The translations under genes and the position numbers were made by a program. This document shows, piece by piece, positions 1-9,653 of a stretch of 47,057 nt of DNA. How positions within the stretch are numbered: the stretch's first letter is position 1; each line of letters starts with the position of its first letter. The stretch is taken from contig CAIYJE010000086.1 of the NCBI GenBank assembly GCA_903926465.1, positions 1-47,057 on the forward strand, given 5' to 3'. A model generated the notes under the pieces. The model did no database searches, was not told where the DNA came from, and worked only from the letters and a program-made list of their open reading frames with translations. This DNA is from an uncultured Planctomycetales bacterium (GTDB taxonomy: Bacteria; Planctomycetota; Planctomycetia; Isosphaerales; Isosphaeraceae).

Positions 1-31
1 ACCCACTCAGGAAGACGCTGAAGGGCCGTGA
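1..31 (+). other. Possible 3' end of an inverted duplicate of the AAA+ ATPase gene
   Basis: Read on the plus strand in the frame starting at base 2, this edge encodes PTQEDAEGP followed by TGA at 29-31. That is exactly the C-terminus of the AAA+ protein encoded on the minus strand ending at 184. Either a convergent second copy of that gene (or of its 3' end) lies to the left of the window, or the edge is a folded-back assembly end. Only nine codons are visible, so I do not call it a gene with confidence. Confidence 0.3.
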
Positions 32-214
32 ACACCAGGTTCTTCGCCGGCGAGAAAGATCAAAACGCAACGTCCTTGAACCTTGTGTTGCTGGTCCTGA
101 TCTTTCCAAGGAGAGTGGGTCGCTCACTTCCGTTCGCGGCTCTGATGGAAGAACGGGCCTTCAGCCGGCGAAGAACCTGGTGTTCACGGCCCTTCAGCGT
201 CTTCCTGAGTGGGT
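1..214. repeat. 51-bp perfect inverted repeat around a 112-nt spacer
   Basis: Bases 1-51 are the exact reverse complement of 164-214. The match ends at 52/163 on the inner side and runs into the window edge on the outer side, so it may be longer. The spacer holds a smaller inverted repeat (54-62 with 98-106) and one copy of the 52-bp direct repeat. The right arm covers the last codons and stop of the AAA+ gene. Confidence 0.9.
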
Positions 215-258
215 CGCTCACTTCCGTTCGCGGCTCTGACGGAAGAACGGGCCTTCAG
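113..258. repeat. 52-bp direct repeat, two copies 94 bp apart
   Basis: Bases 113-164 and 207-258 are the same except for one transition (T at 145, C in the second copy). The second copy encodes the C-terminal residues LKARSSVRAANGSERPT of the AAA+ protein. The first copy lies downstream of its stop codon. The arrangement looks like a 94-bp tandem duplication of the gene's 3' end, with the inverted repeat superimposed. Confidence 0.9.
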
Positions 259-1470
259 GCTTGCGAACGGTTGCGCCGCATTCAATCGCTGGGCCGCCAG
301 CGTACGGACCTGGTCACGCACAATGGACTCCAGGTTTCCACCCGCCACCCCAGCCGCCAATGCCTGGAGCGAAGAGAGGAACAATTCCTTGAGGTACGCA
401 AACGAAAACCCTTCGGTAGACTCCGTAAGCTCCGTACGCACGTGTTCGCTAACGGCCTTGCCATATTCGTTTGGCACCTGGGCCAGCCAGCGGTCCAGGA
501 ACAGTCGGCGAGAGTCGGCATCGGGCAATGGAAAGTGGTAGGTTCGGTCGAATCGGCTGGGTCGATCCACGAGCGCGGGATCGAGCCGATCTGGGTGGTT
601 GGTGGTGGCCAGGGTCAGAATTCCTCGGTTATTGGCAAATCCATCCAGTTCGTTGAGCAGGAATGAGCGGTTCTCACCGGTCACCAGAGCGTCCAGGTCT
701 TCAAGCACCAGCACGCAGGGGGCTGCGCGTCTGGCCTGGTTGAAGATCCGGGTGATGTTGGTTTCCTCAGTGAACCGTTCAGACTTGAAACTTTTCACAT
801 ACAAGCATGGCTTACCAAGCTGGGCCACCACGGTTTTGATCAGGTAGGTTTTGCCGTTTCCGGGCGGGCCGGTTAGTAGTAAGCCACGTTTCCAGACCAC
901 TCCCAGTGATTCATAAAGGGTCCTGGATTCGAAGAATCGCCCCAGGTCGGCAAGCACCTCGGCCTTGAGCACGCCCGGCAGAATCAGGTCGTCGGCCGCG
1001 GCCGCCTGCACGGCGCGAAACAGCCCTGGGCAGGCCTCCCACTGGCCTCCGTTGTACACCAGAACCTCATCCTGGTGATCGGGGTTATGTTCACACACCG
1101 CCTTGAAGAACCGCCGGGCCACGGGGTCAGACTCGGCCAGAATCCAGTAATGGGTTCCGCAGTCGTTCCAGTCCAGAAGCAGCACCTCCAGCGTCTGCCC
1201 TAGCCAATCCACTTCGTACCAAACGTTTTTCGGCCGGTCCTGAACGCCGCTGTCTGCGCTCCACCAGGTATGCACCTGGCCATGCACGTCGGCCTTGTGG
1301 CGAATGGTGCAAAACCCCTCACGCACGTAGGTCATGAAGGTGAAGTCGCAATCGTTCCCCTCAAGGATGGCACGATCGGGGAAGTGACTCGCCAGCCGGC
1401 GGCTCACCTCGTAGTCGATCGCCCTGGGCGAGACATCGAGTGCGTTGCTGATGAATCCTGGCAGTTCCAT
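184..1470 (-). CDS. AAA+ ATPase with unidentified N-terminal domain
   Basis: This 428-residue protein has one AAA+ module in its C-terminal half: Walker A GPPGNGKT at about 201-208, Walker B VLVLEDLD at about 253-260, a sensor-1-like ATTNH near 290, and the DRPSRFDR segment that in BCS1-like and proteasomal AAA proteins carries the arginine finger region. The first ~170 residues match nothing I recognise and contain many Trp and Asp residues. They may bind a substrate protein, as N-domains of AAA remodelling factors do. The start is the ATG at 1470; a TTG four codons upstream (1482) would also be in frame, and no good Shine-Dalgarno helps. The last ~25 residues come from a local repeat, so the native C-terminus may have been altered. 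The function is not known; ATP-driven protein remodelling is an inference. Confidence 0.85.
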   Translation of the reverse strand: MELPGFISNALDVSPRAIDYEVSRRLASHFPDRAILEGNDCDFTFMTYVREGFCTIRHKADVHGQVHTWWSADSGVQDRPKNVWYEVDWLGQTLEVLLLDWNDCGTHYWILAESDPVARRFFKAVCEHNPDHQDEVLVYNGGQWEACPGLFRAVQAAAADDLILPGVLKAEVLADLGRFFESRTLYESLGVVWKRGLLLTGPPGNGKTYLIKTVVAQLGKPCLYVKSFKSERFTEETNITRIFNQARRAAPCVLVLEDLDALVTGENRSFLLNELDGFANNRGILTLATTNHPDRLDPALVDRPSRFDRTYHFPLPDADSRRLFLDRWLAQVPNEYGKAVSEHVRTELTESTEGFSFAYLKELFLSSLQALAAGVAGGNLESIVRDQVRTLAAQRLNAAQPFASLKARSSVRAANGSERPTQEDAEGP

Positions 1471-1624
1471 GGCGAGTGACAAGCAGAGGGATCCGGCGTT
1501 GACGCCTGCGCACCATGCACAGCCGCACCAGCCTTCCCCACTCTGTCACATCCGCGCGGGCGCAGGTTCGCCGGGGCGTTTGAGTTTTTCTCAAGGCCCC
1601 GGGTGTCCCTGATCCTGAATGGGC

Positions 1625-3922
1625 TCAATCGACCTCGCTCTCTCCCAGAATTCGCCGGTAGGCCTGGCGGGCGGCCTCATAGGCCTGCTGAGCAGCCTCT
1701 CGCTCGCTAGCGCGAATGGCAGACTCCTTCTTGGACCAGCACTGGTCCACCGATTTCAGGCACCACTCGGCCGAGCGGCGAGACGCACGCACCGGTTTCT
1801 CTGCCACCGTTACCCAGATCGGGTTGGTGTGCGATGAGGGATAAATCCGCGCGGCGACCCAGCTTGATCGTTCGATCGGTACGTTGAACTGAAGGTCTTG
1901 TACCTGGCCGTCGGCTTCAATTTCCTGGGTTGCCACCGGTACGCCGTTGACCACAATCTCAACCGGCACCTTGCGGCTACCGCCCACCCGAGCACGCTCC
2001 AGGTGCCAGTACGGCTGCTGATCGAGCGGCTTGTTCTTGATCGCCTGAGCCTGCGGTGTCACGGCTTCCTCAAGCCGAGCGGCCACCTTCAGGCTGACCT
2101 GCACCGGCCCGTTCGCAGCCAGCTTCAGTTCGCCCCCATCCTTGCCAAGCTCCTGGTCATTCACGCGGAAGTCAATCAGATGGCTCAGACCGTCTCCCAC
2201 ATAAGAACGCCCCTGCCGTAGCCCTTCGGCCCAGCGGTCGTAATCTAATGAGCCATCCTCCAGCTTCACGTAAACCCGACCCAGCCCCACGCGCTCGCCA
2301 TAAATGCAGGGAAAATCGGTCTCGCCGCTAATTTTGCAGCGGTAGCCGCAGTTCAGGGTGTGGTACCAGATATTCAGCTCATAGGGAGCCGGCGTATCCA
2401 CCGACGAGATGAAGTCCACGGCATCATGCACCACATCCACAATGTATTCGTTCGCGCCAATTCCATCGAACGGCGGAATTTCATAGTTGGGCAGCTCCTT
2501 GGCCTTGGTCTGTAACCCCCATCCCGAATGGGAAAAGCCAACCACGCCCCCCTGCTCTTTCCCCCAGCGCAGCACGGGCAGATCCCAGCTCGGCCACTCT
2601 TCAATTCGGGTGGTGCCCGGGTAGTCGTCTTCTTTGAGCCTCAGCAAACAAAGGTGGCCCGCGTGCGACGACGGGAAGCCCGAGACCTCAACGTCGTACC
2701 GCATCAGGTAGTCTGGCGTGGACAGCGGGTGAAGCTTCCCCTCAAAGAATTTTTTCTGGGCGTACCAGCACGGCCCCCAGCTCAGAACACAGCCCACCTT
2801 CAAATCTTCGCCCAGAATGTGCCGCATCATGTCGGCCGGCCCCACCCCCTCGGTCGGGCTTTCGTAGTGGGCACAGCCGGCGGCATGCACATGGTGATCG
2901 CCAGAGAACCAGTTCCACTTGGTCAGGTCGATCCAGCGCTCAAGCTGAAACCGCTCATGAAGATTGCTCCCGGTTGGCACCGTAAGCCTACGGGTTTGGG
3001 TCAGATACTCGGGCCCGCGTGTGAACTCCACGTCGTAATTACCGGGCGGAAGCGAGACCGTTTCACCGTTGGTTCGGTAAATCTGCGGATGAAAAAAGAA
3101 ATCAGGGGCCAGCCGCTTGCTCTGCGACGGGTAGACCCGGCCCAGGCGATCGCGAATCAGGAATGAGGCAGTGGTCGGTTTGCCATGCTCGTCCAGCACA
3201 TCAAGAACCACCGGCACGGCCGCCTCGGCGTGGAAAAGAATGTCGGCGTCAGACCGGAACCCAAGATCCTGGGTCCCCTGGCCGACGTCAAACGTGAACC
3301 GGGCCTCTCGCTTCCCGGCATCGCGGCTGTACACCTGGATCAGCCGGTACTCCAGCCCCAAGCCGGATAGGGCGGTGGTTAAAGGCCGATCGTTGAACAT
3401 CTGCACGTCACACCAGCGCTGAAGGAGGTCTCCGGAAGAGACGGATGCGGCCGGTTCAGGGGCAAAGCTGGGAGCCTTGTAGGGGGGAGCCGCGTTGGGG
3501 CTGGCCACCTTCAGGGGGGCGGTAACACCCGCCTCGTTCTGGACCTTGACCAGGAAGACACGCCAGCCGTTCTGAACCAGGCGAGCTTCCGCGGGGCCCC
3601 GCTGCGCCTTGACCCGGCTTTCCGCGTTTACACTTACCCCCACCAGGCAGAGCGGGTCGAGCACATCTTGGATGGCCCGCACTCCGTCCGCCTCAGGGGC
3701 GGCCCCAATTGCCTGCTCCAGCTTGGCACGCTGTTCGGCCTGCAACGGTTGACCCAGAAAGCTCAGGGCATCGGCCACACGCCGCACCTGGGCCGCCAGC
3801 GGTTGAAGCTCAACCCCCTCAACCTTGGCAAGCTCATCCGCCACCGCAGGTGAAGTGATTCCGGCCAGAAGCGCCAGAACCGGAACCAGCACCCGTCGTA
3901 CCCCTTGATGGGCCATTGTCAT
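1625..3922 (-). CDS. CehA/McbA family PHP-type metallohydrolase, secreted
   Basis: The 765-residue product begins with a signal peptide (MTMAHQGVRR, a hydrophobic stretch, then a cleavage-like AVADE at about 27-31). The core motif FSGDHHVHAAG in the middle of the protein is the metal-binding loop of the PHP-like CehA/McbA family, whose known members hydrolyse carbamate esters and amides. Further His and Asp residues follow in the segments SFSHSGWG-like and ISGETDFPC. About 350 residues precede the catalytic domain and include beta-rich segments. The substrate cannot be told from sequence; planctomycetes carry many paralogues, so a carbamate activity should not be assumed. The ATG at 3922 is chosen because AGGAG lies seven bases before it and the signal peptide follows directly. 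An earlier in-frame start would place a long charged leader before the signal peptide. Confidence 0.8.
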   Translation of the reverse strand: MTMAHQGVRRVLVPVLALLAGITSPAVADELAKVEGVELQPLAAQVRRVADALSFLGQPLQAEQRAKLEQAIGAAPEADGVRAIQDVLDPLCLVGVSVNAESRVKAQRGPAEARLVQNGWRVFLVKVQNEAGVTAPLKVASPNAAPPYKAPSFAPEPAASVSSGDLLQRWCDVQMFNDRPLTTALSGLGLEYRLIQVYSRDAGKREARFTFDVGQGTQDLGFRSDADILFHAEAAVPVVLDVLDEHGKPTTASFLIRDRLGRVYPSQSKRLAPDFFFHPQIYRTNGETVSLPPGNYDVEFTRGPEYLTQTRRLTVPTGSNLHERFQLERWIDLTKWNWFSGDHHVHAAGCAHYESPTEGVGPADMMRHILGEDLKVGCVLSWGPCWYAQKKFFEGKLHPLSTPDYLMRYDVEVSGFPSSHAGHLCLLRLKEDDYPGTTRIEEWPSWDLPVLRWGKEQGGVVGFSHSGWGLQTKAKELPNYEIPPFDGIGANEYIVDVVHDAVDFISSVDTPAPYELNIWYHTLNCGYRCKISGETDFPCIYGERVGLGRVYVKLEDGSLDYDRWAEGLRQGRSYVGDGLSHLIDFRVNDQELGKDGGELKLAANGPVQVSLKVAARLEEAVTPQAQAIKNKPLDQQPYWHLERARVGGSRKVPVEIVVNGVPVATQEIEADGQVQDLQFNVPIERSSWVAARIYPSSHTNPIWVTVAEKPVRASRRSAEWCLKSVDQCWSKKESAIRASEREAAQQAYEAARQAYRRILGESEVD

Positions 3923-4329
3923 GAATGCACTCCTTCGCCGGTCTAACCTTGGTGGACGACTTGGGCAACCAGGGCCGCAGTCTGAGCCTGGATGTTTGTA
4001 GATTTCCGAGGCTAAACGAGCCGGCGTTCGGCGGCAAGCGGCCAATCTTCAGGGGGTGCCTTGCAAAAGCGAGCGAGCAGGCAGGGCTTCCGAACCAGGG
4101 GCCAGGTTCGCGCTGGCCGAGGGCGATTGATGTTGTTGGTTTTGGGGCTCTGGCTTATTGTTCCGGCACACTCGGTTCCGGGCGATTGAAGCTGGGCGCG
4201 GGTAAAACCATTTCACCTGAAGGTTGTTCAGGCCTCCGGCTCGATCTTACCCCCTCTCCCTGGGCCCAGATCTCAACCGTTCCTTGATCGTTCCATTGCT
4301 CATGTTCGCGGCCAGACTGGGAGGCCCCA
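3923..4329. other. Divergent intergenic region, no gene seen
   Basis: About 400 bases separate the minus-strand metallohydrolase from the plus-strand AsmA-like gene. Short open frames here have no recognisable content. Promoters for both genes should lie here, but I see no convincing -35/-10 pair. The only clear signal is the GGGAGG just before the AsmA-like start. Confidence 0.5.
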
Positions 4330-5664
4330 ATGGGTCGAGCGTTCCGAATCACACGAAACTGGCTGATGCTCGGCCTGTCCACGCTGGCTCTTGCCTGGGT
4401 GTGCCTGGTTCTACTGGTTCCCACCGGCCCCCTGCGCAAACGGGTCCAGGCACTGCTCTCGGACCGAATTGGTGAAACCGTACAGCTCAACTCCGTGAGC
4501 ATCGGCCTCCTCGGACAGTTCACAGCCTCTGGCGTGAGCATGGGGCAACCAGAGTCTCCCTGGCTCCGGATTGACAGGATCAGTCTGCCGCTTGACATCG
4601 TCGCCCTCTTTCAGGGCACACTTCAGCCTGAACATTGCCGGGTCGAGGGATTGCACGTGGTGGCCCATCGCACCCTGGATGGTGCCTGGAAAATTGGTCC
4701 CGACCTCAAAAACCGCACGACGAAGAAATCCGAGGCTGCTCCGTCCGCTGAGTCGGACCCAGACGCCGAGCCCAGCCGCGTGGAGATCGAGGTTGCCGGT
4801 GGAAGCCTGATGGTGGCCGATGATCCTACGGGCACCCACATCGAGCTGACCGATCTTGCCGGCCAGATCGTGTGGGAACCTGGCCAACTCACCGTTGAGC
4901 AAATCACCGGGCGGCTCTCTGGCGGCCTGGTCACGCTGGCCACCCTGGTAAAGCAAAATCCAGACGGCACCAGCATTGAGGGAACCCTGAAAGCCCAGGA
5001 CGTTCGCCTGAACCAGGAAGAAGGAGCCCTCTCCTACTTCGTTCCCATGCTGACCAATCGTTCGGGTGGGCTTTCAGGCCGACTGCGTGGAGAGATGGTC
5101 TTTCGAACCCAGGGCACCTCGGCCAACGACCTGACAACCGCCCTGGCAGGCTCGGCTCAACTGCAACTGGAAGAACTCCAGCTCAGCGGCTCGCAACTGC
5201 TTGAAGAGGTGAACCAGATGCTCAAGCTGCCGGCCCGGGCCAAGCTCGGCCGTGCCACTGGCTCATTCGTGGTGCAAAACCAGCGTATCAGCACTCAGGA
5301 CCTGACCATTCATACGGGCGGAACTCCCATACTGCTCATGGGTTGGACCGATTTTTCGGGCCAAGTGGACTACAAGATCAAATCCGAGGCGCTGGCCAGC
5401 CGCGTGAACGAACTGGCCGACCAGCTTCCACCCGAGGCCAGACGGATTGCCCAAGAGCTGAACCTGACCGGTGAAATCGATCGGTTAACGGAACTGCGGT
5501 TACAGGGCACCCGCGCAGACCTGCGACTGATGGCGGCCGGAGCCAACCAGAACGGCAACGCCGAGCGCCTGGGACAGAAATCCGGGATCAAAATTGATCT
5601 CGACCGGGCCGGCAAAGCGCTGCGAGATATGGGAACTCGACCTCGTACCAGCATACGCCGCTAA
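4330..5664 (+). CDS. AsmA-like envelope protein
   Basis: The 444-residue protein has one N-terminal membrane helix (about residues 9-27, LMLGLSTLALAWVCLVLLVP), directly followed by VQALLSDRIGETVQLNSVSIGLLG, the typical opening of AsmA/YhdP/TamB-like proteins. The rest is beta-rich periplasmic sequence, with the late segment GRATGSFVVQNQRISTQDLTIHTGG resembling the AsmA C-terminal domain. Such proteins are thought to help move lipids or assemble the outer membrane; that role is inferred from family. GGGAGG ends five bases before the ATG and supports the start. It is shorter than Escherichia coli AsmA, which is usual for planctomycete members. The next gene follows after about 140 bases on the same strand and is also membrane-associated. 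Confidence 0.7.
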   Translation: MGRAFRITRNWLMLGLSTLALAWVCLVLLVPTGPLRKRVQALLSDRIGETVQLNSVSIGLLGQFTASGVSMGQPESPWLRIDRISLPLDIVALFQGTLQPEHCRVEGLHVVAHRTLDGAWKIGPDLKNRTTKKSEAAPSAESDPDAEPSRVEIEVAGGSLMVADDPTGTHIELTDLAGQIVWEPGQLTVEQITGRLSGGLVTLATLVKQNPDGTSIEGTLKAQDVRLNQEEGALSYFVPMLTNRSGGLSGRLRGEMVFRTQGTSANDLTTALAGSAQLQLEELQLSGSQLLEEVNQMLKLPARAKLGRATGSFVVQNQRISTQDLTIHTGGTPILLMGWTDFSGQVDYKIKSEALASRVNELADQLPPEARRIAQELNLTGEIDRLTELRLQGTRADLRLMAAGANQNGNAERLGQKSGIKIDLDRAGKALRDMGTRPRTSIRR

Positions 5665-5802
5665 ACCGCTTGATTTTCTCCAGTCGGTACGGTCGTTGCA
5701 TCCCGCGCCTCAAAACCCTCGAAGGGTGTCACACCGTCCCTCTCGACCGCCGATGAAGCTTTCTGACGGCAGGAAGTTCGACCGGTGGCGCGGAGGCAAG
5801 GA

Positions 5803-6339
5803 ATGTTACCCAGGCGATACTGGCTCGTTTTGCTAAGCGCGTGGCCTGGCTTGGCCCAGATCTGGACCGGCCAGGAGGTTATGGGCCTGATCACGGCCGC
5901 CGTGTTCGCGCTGGCCTTGAACCTTTCCTTGCTGGGGTCATTCGTCTGGACCGAATTCCTGCCCTCGCAACTGGTCACTTTTCTGACTGCCATGGCCGCG
6001 ATTACCTGGACAACCACCCTGGCCTACACCGCCTGGTGGCTGTGGCGGTGCCATCCCGAACGCCATCGCGCGGAAATCGATCAACTTTTCCGAGAAGCCC
6101 TGGAGCTTTACCTACGAGGGCGCTGGGTCGAGTCTCGCAATTGTTGCGAAGCCATTCTGGTCCGGAATGAAAATGATGTCGAAACTATGCTTCAACTGGG
6201 CCTGATCCACGCCCGGACCGGCCAGACAGACCTGGCACGCCAGACCTTCCGACATTGCCTGGAACTGGATGGCGGCAGCCGGTGGAAATGGGAAATCCAG
6301 CAGGCAATCAAGCAAATTGATCACGCCTACGCCCGGTAG
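5803..6339 (+). CDS. Small membrane protein with C-terminal TPR
   Basis: The 178-residue product has two or three hydrophobic segments in its first half (around WLVLLSAWPGLAQIW, MGLITAAVFALALNLSLLG and LVTFLTAMAAITWTTTLAYTAWWLW). A helical tail matches a tetratricopeptide repeat: alternating positions in LFREALELYLRGRWVESRNCCEAILVRNENDVETMLQLGLIHARTGQTDLARQTFRHCLELD, cut here into its visible repeat of about 34 residues. GGAGG at 5792-5796 sits six bases before the ATG at 5803 and decides the start; a GTG at 5785 would place the Shine-Dalgarno inside the gene. The TPR suggests a scaffold for protein contacts at the membrane. The partner is unknown. Confidence 0.7.
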   Translation: MLPRRYWLVLLSAWPGLAQIWTGQEVMGLITAAVFALALNLSLLGSFVWTEFLPSQLVTFLTAMAAITWTTTLAYTAWWLWRCHPERHRAEIDQLFREALELYLRGRWVESRNCCEAILVRNENDVETMLQLGLIHARTGQTDLARQTFRHCLELDGGSRWKWEIQQAIKQIDHAYAR

Positions 6340-6860
6340 GGTCAGCGGCCGGGAGCATGGTTTCTGAGCAACTGGAGGCGGCACCTGGAGCCCGATTCTG
6401 GCTTGAGCCATGCATCGCCTGGGTCAGGGTGTGCCGGATCACAACCTGGGTCAAACTTTTCCGAATGAACCGGCTGAGAGCCCCCGGAGCCGGTTAAACC
6501 CTTGTTGAAAAAAGCAAGTTTGTTGGGCTCTAGTATTTTCTGAGTCCAACAATCGAATTGCCACCAGCCGTCCAACGCCTAGAATGTTTTAGTACCCCTC
6601 CATGGGCGGCCTCGAATGACTCAGCGACCCTGAGACACGAATTCGAGGCTTCTTTTGGTTCGGGGAGTTGAATTCCAGGGGGGAACAGCGGAAGATTCGG
6701 ATTGACGAGTTTCCCCAATTGTTCACCCTTCCCCGAAACGCCTTCCGGATCCTGGTCCGACTGGCGACGTGGCGGGTTCTGGACGGACGACCTTGGTCGT
6801 CCTGGACGGGGACCCGAAGACACCGAGACCGGTCCCGCTTGTTTTGTCGGAGCAGAATGC
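6340..6860. other. Long leader region before clpC, no gene seen
   Basis: About 520 bases with no convincing gene. An open frame runs into clpC from 6702, but its extra 53 residues do not resemble ClpC N-termini. I looked for a CIRCE-type inverted repeat (a HrcA operator often found at heat-shock genes) and did not see one. A TTGAAA at 6505-6510 followed by TAGTAT at 6531-6536 has a 20-base spacer, too long for a standard promoter, so I do not call it. Confidence 0.5.
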
Positions 6861-9389
6861 ATGTATGAGCGTTTCACCGACCGTGCTCGCAAGGTGATGC
6901 AGCTGGCGAATCAGGAGGCCCAGCGCTTCAACCACGAGTACGTCGGCACCGAGCACGTTCTTCTGGGGTTGATCAAGGAAGGTAGCGGTGTAGCCGCCAA
7001 CGTCCTCAAGAACCTCAATGTCGACCTGCGCAAAATTCGTCTCGAAATCGAGAAGATTGTGCAGACAGGACCCGACATGGTCACCATGGGGAAGTTGCCC
7101 CAGACCCCTCGGGCCAAGAAGGTCATCGAGTACTCAATCGAAGAGGCCCGCAACCTTAACCATAACTACGTTGGGACCGAACACCTCCTGCTCGGGCTGC
7201 TGCGCGAGCAAGAAGGCATCGCTGCCCAGGTAATGATGAATCTCGGGCTCAAGCTCGAAGAAGTCCGCGAGGAGGTTCTTAACTTGCTTGGACATGGGAT
7301 GGAAGCAGGCGGCGGCGGCGCGAGTGGCGGCGAGGGCGAACGCGGCGCATCTGCCAAGGGCGGTAAGTCAAAGACCCCGGCCCTCGATAGTTTCGGACGC
7401 GATCTCCCGGATCTCGCCCGCCAGAGCAAGCTCGATCCGGTTATCGGTCGAGCCAATGAGATCGAACGCGTAATCCAGATCCTCTCTCGCCGTACCAAGA
7501 ACAACCCTGTGTTGCTTGGCGAAGCGGGTGTGGGCAAAACGGCCATCGTCGAAGGGCTGGCCCAGCTCATCGTCGATAACAACGTTCCCGAACTGCTTCG
7601 CGAGAAGCGGATTGTGGTGCTTGACCTGGCAATGATGGTTGCCGGTACCAAGTATCGCGGTCAGTTCGAAGAACGAATCAAGGCCGTCATGAACGAGGTC
7701 CGTCGAGCCAAGAACACCATCTTGTTCATCGACGAACTGCACACCCTGGTGGGTGCTGGCGGTGCAGAGGGTGCCATCGACGCGTCGAACGTGTTAAAGC
7801 CGGCCCTGGCCCGCGGTGAAGTGCAATGCATTGGCGCCACCACGCTTGACGAATACCGCAAGTATATCGAAAAAGACGGGGCGCTCGATCGTCGCTTCCA
7901 GTCGGTGATGGTCAACCCGCCCACCAAGAGCGAGGCCATCGAGATTCTTCGCGGTCTGCGAGATCGCTATGAAGCACACCACCGGGTCCAGATTACCGAT
8001 GAAGCCCTTGAGGCCTCGGTGGAACTCTCTGACCGGTACATCACCGGCCGTTGCCTGCCAGACAAGGCCATCGACGTCATTGACGAGGCGGGTGCCCGCG
8101 TGCGTCTAAAGGCCATGACCCGGCCGCCTGACCTCAAGGAACTCGACGAAAAGGTCGAGCGCCTGAACCAGGACAAGGAAGAGGCCGTTGCCAACCAAGA
8201 TTTTGAGCGTGCCGCCGCCCTGCGTGATCAGGCCGACAAGCTCAAGAAAGAAAAAGACCGGATCACCCGCGAGTGGCGCGACCGCTCTCGCGAAGTCGAT
8301 GGCACGGTCGATGAAGAGGTGATTGCCGAGGTCGTCAGCAAGATGACCGGCATCCCACTCACCCGACTCGAAGCCGAGGAAACCGCCCGCCTGGTGCGGA
8401 TGGAAGACGAACTGCACAAGAAGGTCATCAGCCAGTCCGAGGCAATTAAACGGATCAGTCAGGCCGTCCGGCGCAGCCGTGCGGGCCTCAAAGATCCCAA
8501 GCGCCCGATCGGCTGCTTCATCTTCGCTGGCCCCACCGGCGTTGGCAAAACCTTGCTCGCCAAAAGCCTGGCCGAGTTCATGTTTGGTGACGCCGATGCC
8601 CTGATCCAGATCGACATGTCTGAGTACATGGAGAAGCACAACGTCAGCCGACTGATTGGTGCCCCTCCAGGATACGTTGGCTACGAAGAAGGCGGTCAGC
8701 TCACCGAGAAGATCCGTCGTCGCCCGTATGCCGTGATCTTGCTCGACGAAATCGAGAAGGCTCACCCCGACGTCTACAACATGCTGCTCCAGATCATGGA
8801 AGAAGGCCGGCTGACCGATAGCTTTGGCCGGAACGTGGACTTCAAGAACACGATCCTGATCATGACCACGAACGCCGGTGCCGAGGTCACTCAGACCTCA
8901 AACATCTTCGGCTTCGATCGTGGACGTGATGACGCCGCCTCCTATCAGCAGATGAAGGAACGGCTCCAGGTCGCAATTGAGAAGTACTTCCGCCCCGAGT
9001 TCCTCAACCGGCTCGATGACGTGATTGTGTTCCACCCGCTCAACCGCGACAACCTCAAGGAGATCATCGACATCGAACTCTCCAAGGTTCGCGCACGGCT
9101 CAAGGAACGCGGCCTGGAACTCGTCCTGCCAGACGAGGCCAAGGAATTCATCATCGACAAGGGGTACAACCCCGACTACGGTGCTCGCCCACTCCGACGC
9201 GCCATTGAAAACATGATCGAAGATCCGCTCAGCGAAGAGATTCTTCGCGGCCACTTCCGTGGCTTCGATCTGCTCACCGTCAAGCTCGCGGATCACGGCG
9301 AAGGCAAGAAGCTCGAATTCACCCCCTCCAAAAAGGGAGAAGAAGTCGAGGCACTGGCCGCCGGAGCTGCTGAGAAGACCGGCTCCTGA
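6861..9389 (+). CDS. clpC: ClpC ATP-dependent unfoldase
   Basis: The 842-residue Hsp100/Clp ATPase delivers proteins to the ClpP peptidase. In order it shows two Clp-N repeats (about residues 1-145), a Gly/Ser/Lys-rich linker (about 149-172), AAA-1 with Walker A GEAGVGKT (220-227) and Walker B ILFIDE, a coiled-coil middle domain containing the UVR motif ([19 protein letters not shown]), AAA-2 with Walker A GPTGVGKT and Walker [14 protein letters not shown], and the ClpB-type D2-small C-terminal domain. The UVR motif separates ClpC from ClpA and ClpB. The start is the ATG of [12 protein letters not shown], which matches the family and has GGAG eight bases upstream. Length is normal. It stands alone, with a terminator just downstream. 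No McsA/McsB genes are nearby. Confidence 0.97.
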   Translation: MYERFTDRARKVMQLANQEAQRFNHEYVGTEHVLLGLIKEGSGVAANVLKNLNVDLRKIRLEIEKIVQTGPDMVTMGKLPQTPRAKKVIEYSIEEARNLNHNYVGTEHLLLGLLREQEGIAAQVMMNLGLKLEEVREEVLNLLGHGMEAGGGGASGGEGERGASAKGGKSKTPALDSFGRDLPDLARQSKLDPVIGRANEIERVIQILSRRTKNNPVLLGEAGVGKTAIVEGLAQLIVDNNVPELLREKRIVVLDLAMMVAGTKYRGQFEERIKAVMNEVRRAKNTILFIDELHTLVGAGGAEGAIDASNVLKPALARGEVQCIGATTLDEYRKYIEKDGALDRRFQSVMVNPPTKSEAIEILRGLRDRYEAHHRVQITDEALEASVELSDRYITGRCLPDKAIDVIDEAGARVRLKAMTRPPDLKELDEKVERLNQDKEEAVANQDFERAAALRDQADKLKKEKDRITREWRDRSREVDGTVDEEVIAEVVSKMTGIPLTRLEAEETARLVRMEDELHKKVISQSEAIKRISQAVRRSRAGLKDPKRPIGCFIFAGPTGVGKTLLAKSLAEFMFGDADALIQIDMSEYMEKHNVSRLIGAPPGYVGYEEGGQLTEKIRRRPYAVILLDEIEKAHPDVYNMLLQIMEEGRLTDSFGRNVDFKNTILIMTTNAGAEVTQTSNIFGFDRGRDDAASYQQMKERLQVAIEKYFRPEFLNRLDDVIVFHPLNRDNLKEIIDIELSKVRARLKERGLELVLPDEAKEFIIDKGYNPDYGARPLRRAIENMIEDPLSEEILRGHFRGFDLLTVKLADHGEGKKLEFTPSKKGEEVEALAAGAAEKTGS

Positions 9390-9418
9390 TCGTCTGAGAT
9401 CAGCCACGCGTAAACCTG

Positions 9419-9449
9419 AAGCTCGACGTCGCAAGACGTCGAGCTTTTT
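9419..9449 (+). terminator. Rho-independent terminator of clpC
   Basis: A perfect 12-bp stem AAGCTCGACGTC with loop GCAA (9419-9446 including its partner arm) is followed directly by a run of T. It lies 30 bases after the clpC stop codon. Confidence 0.9.
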
Positions 9450-9582
9450 TTATTCAGGCCTGATAAATGGCCACCGTTCGTTTCCCGACCATGATAGGCT
9501 CTTGCTGAATCAAGCCGAAACCGCACCGTGCTCATCCATTTCAAGCAAGCCACGCCGTAGTTCGAACGGCCGTTGTAAACCC

Positions 9583-9653
9583 ATGAGCCTCAGAATAAAC
9601 ACGCAAAACACCGCTACGCTTTAAAGCTTGAAACGCTCGAAGGCCGCAATCTG
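9583..9653 (+). other. Probable true N-terminus of the next gene, out of frame by one base
   Basis: An ATG at 9583 opens MSLRINTQ and then runs into a stop at 9622. In the neighbouring frame the sequence reads KLETLEGRNL directly into the ATG at 9654. Adding one A to the four-A run at 9605-9608 would join both into MSLRINTQKHRYALKLETLE and on into GRNLMSG: a short basic leader followed by the LExLExRxLxS motif often found at the start of exported planctomycete proteins. This suggests a one-base deletion, real or a sequencing error. Confidence 0.6.

Noticed and set aside
28-847. Plus-strand open frames across the 3' half of the AAA+ gene
   Set aside because: They lie opposite a clear AAA+ gene, have no recognisable domains and partly consist of the local repeats.
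3925-4287. Plus-strand 120-residue open frame in the divergent intergenic region
   Set aside because: No domain, no Shine-Dalgarno and low-complexity composition; it overlaps the expected promoters.
6505-6536. Promoter for clpC (TTGAAA ... TAGTAT)
   Set aside because: The 20-base spacer is too long for a standard sigma-70 promoter, and many planctomycete promoters are not well defined.
6702-6860. N-terminal extension of ClpC
   Set aside because: The 53 extra residues do not resemble ClpC starts, while the ATG at 6861 has GGAG upstream and the conserved MYERFT start.
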